Positions 1 to 4,922 of a stretch of DNA of 7,508 nucleotides are shown piece by piece. Source of the stretch: Synergistaceae bacterium. GTDB taxonomy: Bacteria > Synergistota > Synergistia > Synergistales > Aminobacteriaceae. The stretch is from the NCBI GenBank assembly GCA_009784305.1, contig WRBZ01000037.1, positions 1-7,508 of the forward strand. The letters are read 5' to 3'. The number at the start of each line of letters is the position of its first letter. Positions within the stretch are counted from its first letter, which is position 1. A model generated the notes under the pieces. The model did no database searches and was not told the DNA's origin. It saw only the letters and a list, made by a program, of their open reading frames with translations. Both the position numbers and the translations under genes were made by a program.

Positions 1-1
1 C

Positions 2-733
2 GACCGCAAACCGTTTCTATCTACAACGGAGGGAAGCGTCCTCAGTGTTTTTGAAAAGGCCGGCTACCTGCTGGTAGATCCCGATCAATCGCGGGCTCTG
101 TTGAACATTGACCCCGAGGATGCTTACCGGGATCCTGCCCAGTTAATGGATGCGGCGCGTACACTAAACGCGGATGTGATTATTGTTGGTAGAGCATATG
201 CCAGTCGTATTTCAGGACCTATCAGGATAGCCGGTCAAAACCTTTATGGAGTGAGATCCACCGTGCAGTTAAAAGCGGTTCTGACCAAAACGGCCTATAT
301 GCTCGGATCACAGGAAATTGAGGAAATAACCCAGGGGCTCAGCGAGGAAGACGCTGCAATCAGAGCGTTCAAGGGTGGATTTAAGGACAGCAGAGGCAGG
401 GATGTTAAGGGAGCGGCGCCGGAGGCGGCGCGCAGTATCGTTCACAAAGTGGCATACTCAATGGTATCCGGCTCAGGCGGCGGGGTACCCGGTATTACCG
501 TCAAAGTCAAAATCACGGGCGTATCTTTCAAAGAATCGGAAGATATCCTTGAATGGCTTCGGGATTTGGCCGGAAGCTCCGGAGGAGTTTATGAGCGCGG
601 CTACAGCAGGGGTGTTTTAGAAGTGGATGTTGTTTCGGAAAAGAACGTGAGAGGGGTTGCTTCATTCCTTTCGGATAAAGGGGTAAATATAAGCAATATC
701 GATGGAAATATTATCGAAGGTGAAATTCAATAA
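2..733 (+). CDS. Gene A: CsgG/FlgT-like envelope protein, 5'-truncated by the window edge
   Basis: The frame is open from the first complete codon (base 2) to the TAA at 731-733, giving 243 visible residues. The TTG at 101 is an internal codon, because the upstream sequence (KPFLSTTEGSVLSVFEKAGY) reads as ordinary protein. Residues 15-70 show the pattern of CsgG/FlgT N-terminal folds: a helix, 'GYLLVDPDQ', a second helix and 'LNADVIIVGRAYA'. A Gly-rich joint (SGSGGGVPG, about 156-164) leads to an alpha/beta module of about 75 residues. This module has 'VSFKESEDILEWLRDL', then 'GVYERGYSRGVLEVDV', and ends near 'GNIIEG', a layout that suggests a ferredoxin-like fold. Any signal peptide lies outside the window. 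It is the first visible member of the operon, 29 bp upstream of gene B. I infer an envelope role from the neighbours and the fold pattern; the exact family is uncertain. Confidence 0.75.
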   Translation, partial: DRKPFLSTTEGSVLSVFEKAGYLLVDPDQSRALLNIDPEDAYRDPAQLMDAARTLNADVIIVGRAYASRISGPIRIAGQNLYGVRSTVQLKAVLTKTAYMLGSQEIEEITQGLSEEDAAIRAFKGGFKDSRGRDVKGAAPEAARSIVHKVAYSMVSGSGGGVPGITVKVKITGVSFKESEDILEWLRDLAGSSGGVYERGYSRGVLEVDVVSEKNVRGVASFLSDKGVNISNIDGNIIEGEIQ

Positions 734-747
734 TACCAATTTGGTTT

Positions 748-755
748 GGAGGAGG
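748..755 (+). promoter_or_regulatory. Ribosome binding site of gene B
   Basis: GGAGGAGG lies 7 nt before the ATG at 763. This strong site fixes the start, which matters because gene B then has an unusually long polar N-terminus before its hydrophobic segment. Confidence 0.8.
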
Positions 756-762
756 CTGAAGA

Positions 763-1320
763 ATGAAAGTCAAATATGTTAATAACAACATTAACGTAAT
801 AAATGATGGAAATTATTTAAAGAATGAAGGCGCTGCAGCTTCAAAGCTGTTATTTGCCTTCGTGTTCGTTGTATTCTGTATTTCGCTTGCATTTACGTTT
901 ATATCCATTACAACTGAATCTGCAGCCGCTTCTGAATTGACAAAAGAGCAGCAGGAACAATATGATCGTTACGTACAAGAGCTTAGCGTTACACAGGATT
1001 CCGGCCGTGTTGTACGGGAAAAAAGTATTGCAACGGCAACAGGAGTAGGACGTATTATTGAAGATACGCCTCAAGGAAGGCTGCTTGGCAGAAGAGGAGC
1101 GTTGACCGATGCCAGGCGCAATCTTTTGATTTTACGTCAAAAACTTTTGGAAGGGAACAGACCCGCCGGTAAGGATAGAAAAAGGACTAGAGTATCAGGG
1201 ACAATTGCGGGAGTGACTATTCATTCTGAAAGAGTGGAGAATAATCTTTACTTTTTACAAGTGGACATACCTTTGCATAAATTATTGAAAGGAGATATAG
1301 AAATTGAAGAACAGTATTAG
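763..1320 (+). CDS. Gene B: LPP20-like envelope protein with N-terminal membrane/signal segment
   Basis: The 185-residue product has a polar, Asn-rich N-terminus (1-27), a hydrophobic segment (about 29-50) and an Ala-rich stretch (ESAAASE, 52-58) that could be a signal peptidase I site. Residues 80-175 resemble LPP20-type domains. The pattern is a 'GVGRI' strand, a helix rich in Ala/Arg (GALTDARRNLLILRQKLLEG), a strand 'VSGTIAG', then 'NNLYFLQVDIPLHKLL'. LPP20 and its relatives are outer-envelope lipoproteins, sometimes encoded beside flagellar or CsgG-like genes. No lipobox is present: Cys39 lies in the hydrophobic core preceded by Phe. The protein is therefore either cleaved and periplasmic or anchored by its N-terminal segment. 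The next gene starts inside its last 17 bases, which implies translational coupling. The domain assignment is by pattern and is moderate. Confidence 0.75.
   Translation: MKVKYVNNNINVINDGNYLKNEGAAASKLLFAFVFVVFCISLAFTFISITTESAAASELTKEQQEQYDRYVQELSVTQDSGRVVREKSIATATGVGRIIEDTPQGRLLGRRGALTDARRNLLILRQKLLEGNRPAGKDRKRTRVSGTIAGVTIHSERVENNLYFLQVDIPLHKLLKGDIEIEEQY
1288..1294 (+). promoter_or_regulatory. Ribosome binding site deciding the TTG start of gene C
   Basis: AAAGGAG lies inside the end of gene B, 9 nt before TTG at 1304. The reading from this TTG gives a textbook signal peptide (Lys-containing n-region, hydrophobic core, SLAA). The rare TTG start is therefore well supported. Confidence 0.75.
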
Positions 1321-1843
1321 CAGTAAAACTTTTTCGAAGTATCTGGTTTTCACGGTAGTTTTATTCGCGCTTTTTATTATGAGCGCTCCCTCACTTGCGG
1401 CGATTCCCAAGGCAGGCTCGATCGCAATATTGACTAAAGGCCCGTCCGCTCAGCACATGGCATCTGTGGCTTCTATTCTGACGAGAGAATTGATTTCAAA
1501 TGGATACAAAGTGGTAGACCCGGCAACATTGGAACAGATACGGCGCAATAAGGCGGCAGAAGCGGCGCTTAGAGGCGATGTTAACGCGATAATGAACCTT
1601 GGCAGACAATATGGCTTCAGCACGATGATAACGGCCACTCTTGAGGCTGGAATGTCCGTTCTCAATGAATTTCAGCTTCATACTGGAACTTCATCTATTG
1701 CTATAATGGCAATGAGTTCCGGCGGACAGATGATTTATGCCGATACCGTCAGTGGGAAACAGGTTGGTTATACCGCTGACGAAGCCGAACAAAAAGCAAT
1801 TGAAGCCGCTGCGAGAGTAGCAGCAAAAAGAATGTTGGAATAA
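1304..1843 (+). CDS. Gene C: small secreted protein with CsgG/LpoB-like fold pattern
   Basis: It starts with TTG, overlaps gene B by 17 bp and encodes 179 residues. Residues 1-33 form a signal peptide: n-region ending at Lys12, hydrophobic core 13-27, likely cleavage near SLAA. The mature part follows the order seen in CsgG and LpoB: strand 'SIAIL' (39-43), helix 'MASVASILTRELISNG', strand 'YKVVD', helix 'ATLEQIRRNKA', helix 'NAIMNLGRQYG', strand 'FSTMITATLEA', strands 'SSIAIMAMSS' and 'GQMIYADTVSG', and a long Ala-rich C-terminal helix (158-178). No lipobox Cys exists, unlike canonical CsgG and LpoB, so the product should be free in the periplasm or bound to partners. Gene D follows after 16 bp. 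The homology is remote; I infer a partner of D and E rather than a pore by itself. Confidence 0.75.
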   Translation: MKNSISSKTFSKYLVFTVVLFALFIMSAPSLAAIPKAGSIAILTKGPSAQHMASVASILTRELISNGYKVVDPATLEQIRRNKAAEAALRGDVNAIMNLGRQYGFSTMITATLEAGMSVLNEFQLHTGTSSIAIMAMSSGGQMIYADTVSGKQVGYTADEAEQKAIEAAARVAAKRMLE

Positions 1844-1859
1844 AAGGAGCTTTTGAGCC

Positions 1860-2474
1860 ATGAAAAAAATAATAATTTACTCTTTAGTTCTGTGTTTAAT
1901 TCTATTCGCGAGTTCTGCTTTTGCGGCAAACTATTTTAATAAACCCCGGCTTGCGGTCAGGGCTTTTGATAACAAAACCGATAATAGAAGTGTTCCCGCT
2001 GGTGCCATAACCGAGATGATGACTACAGAGCTTTATAATTCCGGTCTTTTTTCCTTGATGGAGCGGGAAAAGTTTAATTATGTCAGAGAAGAGCTCGAAC
2101 TTGGAATGTCCGAGTTTGTTGATCAATCGACAGCTCCGCAAATGGGAAGGGTAAAGGGCGCTGAATATACTATGACAGGCGCGGTAACAGTATATTTCTA
2201 TAACACCAGGGGAGGGGTCGTTCCCATTCCAGGATTAGGCGGAGCGGGAGCGGCAGCGAATACAGCATATGTGACGCTCGACATACGCATTATTGACAAC
2301 ACAACCAGTGAAGTTGTTTACGCAGCGGCGGAGACGGGGAAGGCAAACCGTGCCGGAGGCGGGTTGATCACGAAATATGGCGGGTTTGCTGCTGGAGATC
2401 ACGGCGGAATACTCGCTTCCGCGACGCGCGACGCTGTGATGAAGCATGTAAAGACTATGGAAGAAAGATTTTGA
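1860..2474 (+). CDS. Gene D: CsgG-family protein (curli-type outer-membrane secretion component homologue)
   Basis: The 204-residue product begins with a signal peptide (KK, core 4-19, likely cleavage AFA/ANYF near residue 22). CsgG hallmarks follow: 'LAVRAFDNKT' (31-40), 'SGLFSLMEREKFNYVREEL' (61-79), 'GRVKGAEYTMTGAVT' (96-110) and 'VTLDIRIIDNTTSEVVYA' (138-155). Between the last two is a Gly-rich insert with a PIP motif (GGVVPIPGLGGAG, 118-130), near the place where E. coli CsgG has membrane-spanning hairpins. E. coli CsgG forms a nonameric lipoprotein pore that exports curli subunits. This protein lacks a lipobox (Cys12 is preceded by Leu) and is shorter than E. coli CsgG. The SD AAAGGAG (1843-1849) sits 10 nt before ATG. 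Family assignment is firm; pore formation and substrate are unknown. Confidence 0.88.
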   Translation: MKKIIIYSLVLCLILFASSAFAANYFNKPRLAVRAFDNKTDNRSVPAGAITEMMTTELYNSGLFSLMEREKFNYVREELELGMSEFVDQSTAPQMGRVKGAEYTMTGAVTVYFYNTRGGVVPIPGLGGAGAAANTAYVTLDIRIIDNTTSEVVYAAAETGKANRAGGGLITKYGGFAAGDHGGILASATRDAVMKHVKTMEERF

Positions 2475-2480
2475 TCAATC

Positions 2481-2487
2481 GGGAGGT
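2481..2487 (+). promoter_or_regulatory. Ribosome binding site of gene E
   Basis: GGGAGGT in the 22-bp D-E gap, 9 nt before the ATG at 2497, supports this start. The reading from it gives a signal peptide. Confidence 0.75.
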
Positions 2488-2496
2488 TAATCTACA

Positions 2497-3888
2497 ATGA
2501 AGCGATTCATTTCATGTTTTGTACTTTTAATACTGGTTATGTATGCCGTGCCGGCGGAAAGCGATCAATCCGACAAAGTTAGGATCGGAATGGTCGGATT
2601 TGAAAGCAAAGCTCCCGGAGTTTCTCAACAGCAAGCTTCAATTATTTCAGACTTGTTTACGCGTTCCCTTGCCGGATCGCCATCAATTACAATACTTGAA
2701 CGGGAACAGATAAAAAAATTAGGCGAAGAGTTAAAGTTCAACATGTCAGGATTGGTTGACATGAGTACTGCTGTTGAAATAGGAAGGATCCAAGGCCTGC
2801 AATACATGATATTTGGTGCTGTTACCGAACTGAGCGAAAAAGCGTCTGCCGGCGCTATACCCATTCCTATCCCCCGCATTGGGGGCGCTGTTGTTGGAGG
2901 AGGAAACCGCGAGGCAAAGGCCACAATAGATATACGTGTAGTAAGAGTCGAAACAAGTGAAATCGTGTTAGCGATTTCGGAATCCGGAAGTGCAAAAAAT
3001 GATACAAGCGCGGTTTACATAGCGGGATTTACTTATGCGGAATCGGAGTTCGGAGGGCTTCAATCACGAGCTATAGCGGAGGCAGTTCAACGTTTGTCCA
3101 GTGTGGTCAGAGGCGAAATTGGAGGAGATTATTTGCATGTGCTTTCCAAATCCTCTGATGGAGTGGTGATTGATATCGGTTCCAATTTGGGATCTAAAGA
3201 AGGTGATTTATACCTTGTTTTTGCTGAAGGCAGATCAATCACAAATATGAGAGGCGAAATAATAGGCAGAGATAAGATACCTCTTGCAGTGATAAAGGTC
3301 AATCAAGTCTCAAGCGCTCACAGCACATGCAGTTTGGCCCCTCCAAGCAAATCCGATATGATTCAGCGCGGTGACAAAGTTGAACCCATAACAGCCGCCA
3401 AAGCAAAAAACATTAAATTTGCTGATTCAAGGCCGCGTGTCAGAAACGAAACTATAGACACCGGGACAACCACCACTGCCACGCCGCCTCCAGTAAGCGT
3501 AACCGTTAGCGGAACCGTTGTTGAACAACCTATAGAGCAGCAACAGGTTGTTCACTCCAGCCAAGAGTCCGAAAACATTTCTACTGACCCCGCAAAGGTT
3601 ATTAATACCTACTCTCTCGACCCCGGCGAGAAGAATATGCGGCGTATAGCTCACGTCAACGCCCAAAGGCTCGTCAACTCACAAAGAAGCGCTGATTGGA
3701 AGCAAGCTTACGAAGCATATACCGAATTGGTGGGATCATACGCAGGCGATTACCTCGCAGCCTATCAAGCGGGTGAAGCGGCACGGAAAATGAAGAATAA
3801 TGACAATGCCAGAACGTGGTATGACAGGGCATTATCGATCAACCCAAACTATAAGCCGGCATTGGACGCCAAAGCCAAGCTGAAATAA
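2497..3888 (+). CDS. Gene E: CsgG-domain protein with FlgT-C-like domain and TPR-like C-terminus
   Basis: The 463-residue product has four parts. (1) Signal peptide 1-20 (VPA/ES), without a lipobox. (2) A CsgG domain, about 27-206, clearly paralogous to gene D: 'ILEREQIKKLGEELKFNMSG', 'GRIQGLQYMIFGAVT' and 'ATIDIRVVRVETSEIVLA' match D segment by segment. The insert (AIPIPIPRIGG, 120-130) again carries PIP motifs and glycines. (3) About 213-297, a small beta-rich module (VVIDIGSNLGSKEGDLYLVF, ending with 'SDMIQRGDKVEP') resembling the C-terminal domain of flagellar T-ring protein FlgT. (4) A Thr/Pro/Val/Gln linker, about 300-365, and two or so TPR-like helix pairs (about 378-460: 'WKQAYEAYTELVGSYAGDYLAAYQAGEAARK', 'NARTWYDRALSINPNYKPAL'). 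As the last gene before a terminator, it probably scaffolds the complex through its TPR. That role is inference. Confidence 0.88.
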   Translation: MKRFISCFVLLILVMYAVPAESDQSDKVRIGMVGFESKAPGVSQQQASIISDLFTRSLAGSPSITILEREQIKKLGEELKFNMSGLVDMSTAVEIGRIQGLQYMIFGAVTELSEKASAGAIPIPIPRIGGAVVGGGNREAKATIDIRVVRVETSEIVLAISESGSAKNDTSAVYIAGFTYAESEFGGLQSRAIAEAVQRLSSVVRGEIGGDYLHVLSKSSDGVVIDIGSNLGSKEGDLYLVFAEGRSITNMRGEIIGRDKIPLAVIKVNQVSSAHSTCSLAPPSKSDMIQRGDKVEPITAAKAKNIKFADSRPRVRNETIDTGTTTTATPPPVSVTVSGTVVEQPIEQQQVVHSSQESENISTDPAKVINTYSLDPGEKNMRRIAHVNAQRLVNSQRSADWKQAYEAYTELVGSYAGDYLAAYQAGEAARKMKNNDNARTWYDRALSINPNYKPALDAKAKLK

Positions 3889-3923
3889 AGACACTGAAAC
3901 TAAAAAGCTAATTTAAAATTGCA

Positions 3924-3951
3924 GGGGCGGCTTTCTGCCGCCCCCTATTTT
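3924..3951 (+). terminator. Rho-independent terminator, probably bidirectional
   Basis: An 8-bp GC-only stem (GGGGCGGC at 3924-3931, GCCGCCCC at 3937-3944) with loop TTTCT is followed by CTATTTTG and more T-rich sequence. It lies 36 bp after gene E. On the other strand the same stem is followed by an A/T-rich run (complement of 3900-3920). It can therefore also end the tRNA transcript arriving from the right. Confidence 0.88.
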
Positions 3952-3965
3952 GTTATTTGTAGTTT

Positions 3966-4041
3966 TGGTGGCCCCAACGGGGTTCGAACCCGTGTTTTAG
4001 CCTTGAGAGGGCTACGACCTGGACCGCTAGTCGATGGGGCC
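3966..4041 (-). tRNA. tRNA-Glu (anticodon CUC)
   Basis: The reverse strand folds into a complete 76-nt cloverleaf. The acceptor is GGCCCCA / TGGGGCC with discriminator A and encoded CCA (3966-3968). The D-arm is GAC...GTC. The anticodon stem TAGCC/GGCTA encloses loop CTCTCAA, with anticodon CUC at 4005-4007. The variable loop has 4 nt and the T-arm is ACGGG-TTCGAAC-CCCGT. CUC reads GAG codons, so this is probably the secondary glutamate isoacceptor beside a UUC species elsewhere. It is the second tRNA of a two-tRNA transcript. Confidence 0.97.
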
Positions 4042-4054
4042 TAAACTTATTCAT

Positions 4055-4128
4055 TGGCTGGGGAACAGGGACTCGAACCCCGATTACCTGATCCAGAGTC
4101 AGGCGTGCTGCCATTGCACCATTCCCCA
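4055..4128 (-). tRNA. tRNA-Gln (anticodon CUG)
   Basis: The reverse strand gives a 74-nt cloverleaf. The acceptor is TGGGGAA / TTCCCCA (U1-A72 as usual for tRNA-Gln), with discriminator G and encoded CCA (4055-4057). The D-stem is GTGC/GCAC. The anticodon stem CCTGA/TCAGG encloses loop CTCTGGA, with anticodon CUG at 4094-4096. The T-arm is CGGGG-TTCGAGT-CCCTG with one G-U pair. It is transcribed first and separated from tRNA-Glu by 13 nt, so both are processed from one precursor. Confidence 0.97.
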
Positions 4129-4145
4129 ACTGCCAACAAAAAGAA

Positions 4146-4173
4146 ATTATACCTTAAACTGTGCAGTTGTCAA
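4146..4173 (-). promoter_or_regulatory. Consensus sigma-70-type promoter of the tRNA pair
   Basis: Read on the minus strand, TTGACA (4168-4173) and TATAAT (4146-4151) are both perfect, with a 16-nt spacer. Initiation about 7 nt downstream (near 4139) leaves a leader of only about 10 nt before tRNA-Gln at 4128. Perfect hexamers fit a strong stable-RNA promoter. The spacer contains the inverted repeat AACTG-N2-CAGTT (4157-4168). Confidence 0.85.
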
Positions 4174-4235
4174 ATTTGCCGAATAAAAATTTTAAACACT
4201 CAAGTTGTAAGGATTTACTATCTATTCTTCCGCTT

Positions 4236-4264
4236 TTTACAGAAAGTGTTATTATTATTATACT
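4236..4264 (+). promoter_or_regulatory. Promoter of the metallophosphoesterase gene
   Basis: TTTACA (4236-4241) and TATACT (4259-4264) are each 5 of 6 matches to the -35 and -10 consensus, with the ideal 17-nt spacer. The start of transcription would be near 4271, about 30 nt upstream of the gene and at the left arm of an inverted repeat. The promoter points away from the tRNA promoter. Confidence 0.72.
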
Positions 4265-4269
4265 GATGT

Positions 4270-4289
4270 TGACTATATACAAATAGTCA
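4270..4289 (+). promoter_or_regulatory. Inverted repeat at the mRNA 5' end (possible operator or 5' hairpin)
   Basis: TGACTAT (4270-4276), spacer ATACAA, ATAGTCA (4283-4289): a perfect 7-bp inverted repeat. It starts at the predicted transcription start and ends 1 nt before the SD AAGGAG (4291-4296). It could bind a dimeric regulator or form a small hairpin at the 5' end of the message. The sequence does not decide between these. Confidence 0.45.
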
Positions 4290-4301
4290 GAAGGAGAGCG
4301 A

Positions 4302-4862
4302 ATGATGAAATATTTTTTGAGCGATTTGCATTTTTACGACGAAGGTTTAATGAAGTATTGCGACCGCCCTTTTTCTTCCGTTGAGGAAATGCACTGTAAG
4401 ATAATTGATAATTTCAGAAATAAAGTGGGAGGAAACGGGGAAATATATATTCTTGGCGACATTACGGGGAAAAATAGCATGAATTTGACAAAAATAAATT
4501 ACATGCAAGTCCTTGATCAAATGGGAATAAGTAATAGCAATACCCCATTCCATTTAATACTGGGCAATAATGATAAGCTCCCGGCTGAAGATTATATGGA
4601 TATGGGTTTTGTATCGGTCAAAGGAATAGACAATATTCAAATTGGGGAATTCAAAGCCATGCTCACGCATGACCCATGCATGGTTCAGCAAGTGAATACC
4701 CTTGCTTTATGCGGACACGTACACACGTTGTTTGATTATGTATACAACGTCCAACGCAACACTCTTGCCATAAATGTAGGCATCGAAGTAAGAGATTACA
4801 CTCCTGTTTCCGAAGACGAAATCATAGCTCTGATTAAAAATACGAATTACAATGCACAATGA
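4302..4862 (+). CDS. Small metallophosphoesterase (calcineurin-like fold) with GNND variant
   Basis: The 186-residue product has the five blocks of calcineurin-like phosphoesterases: D8-L-H10 (SDLHF), G52-D53, G88-N-N-D91, H123 (LTHDP) and G138-H-V-H141. It ends with 'INVGIEVRDYTPVSEDEI', typical of small bacterial or phage-related members. These enzymes bind two metal ions and hydrolyse phosphoesters; the substrate cannot be read from the sequence. The GNH(D/E) block has Asn in place of the His usually involved in catalysis (codon AAT at the third position of the motif), so activity may be reduced or changed. SD AAGGAG is 5 nt from ATG 4302 and 8 nt from a second ATG at 4305. The latter spacing is more usual, so MKYFLSDLHF may be the true N-terminus. 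The final codons (NYNAQ) are made of repeat sequence. Confidence 0.88.
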   Translation: MMKYFLSDLHFYDEGLMKYCDRPFSSVEEMHCKIIDNFRNKVGGNGEIYILGDITGKNSMNLTKINYMQVLDQMGISNSNTPFHLILGNNDKLPAEDYMDMGFVSVKGIDNIQIGEFKAMLTHDPCMVQQVNTLALCGHVHTLFDYVYNVQRNTLAINVGIEVRDYTPVSEDEIIALIKNTNYNAQ

Positions 4863-4910
4863 CAATGCTTTATTTATTATTTGTGCATTGTGCATTGTGA
4901 ATTGTGAATT
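4845..4910. repeat. Inverted, heptamer-built repeat between convergent genes
   Basis: The right half holds four tandem 7-mers: GTGCATT, GTGCATT, GTGAATT, GTGAATT (4883-4910). The left half (4845-4868) carries the complementary phrases AATGCAC, AATGAC and AATGC. Bases 4849-4861 and 4886-4898 form a perfect 13-bp inverted repeat with a 24-nt AT-rich loop. The stem extends by AATT/AATT after one bulged G (4899). The element covers the last codons and stop of the phosphoesterase gene and ends 12 bp before the stop of the dipeptidase gene. The resulting hairpin could terminate or stabilise both convergent messages. The heptamer build suggests a dispersed intergenic repeat or a remnant of a small mobile element. 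Confidence 0.7.
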
Positions 4911-4922
4911 GCTTTTCTACTG

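Noticed and set aside
101..733. TTG at 101 as the true start of gene A
   Set aside because: The frame is open and protein-like upstream to the window edge, and no convincing SD precedes 101. The gene is truncated, not short.
2871..2885. CCCCC-GCATT-GGGGG hairpin inside gene E as an internal terminator
   Set aside because: There is no T-run after the stem, and it encodes the conserved Pro/Gly insert, which explains the C and G runs.
2625..2924. Minus-strand ORF of 99 codons inside gene E
   Set aside because: It lies wholly antisense to the CsgG domain of E, has no SD-supported start and shows no recognisable motif.
4054..4266. Plus-strand ORF of 70 codons beginning MAGEQGLEPRLPDPESG
   Set aside because: It is the antisense reading of tRNA-Gln (4055-4128), a well-known annotation artefact. 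The rest runs through the tRNA promoter and AT-rich intergenic sequence.
4845..4910. Heptamer repeat as a CRISPR array
   Set aside because: The units are 7 nt and contiguous, without spacers, and no cas genes are present.
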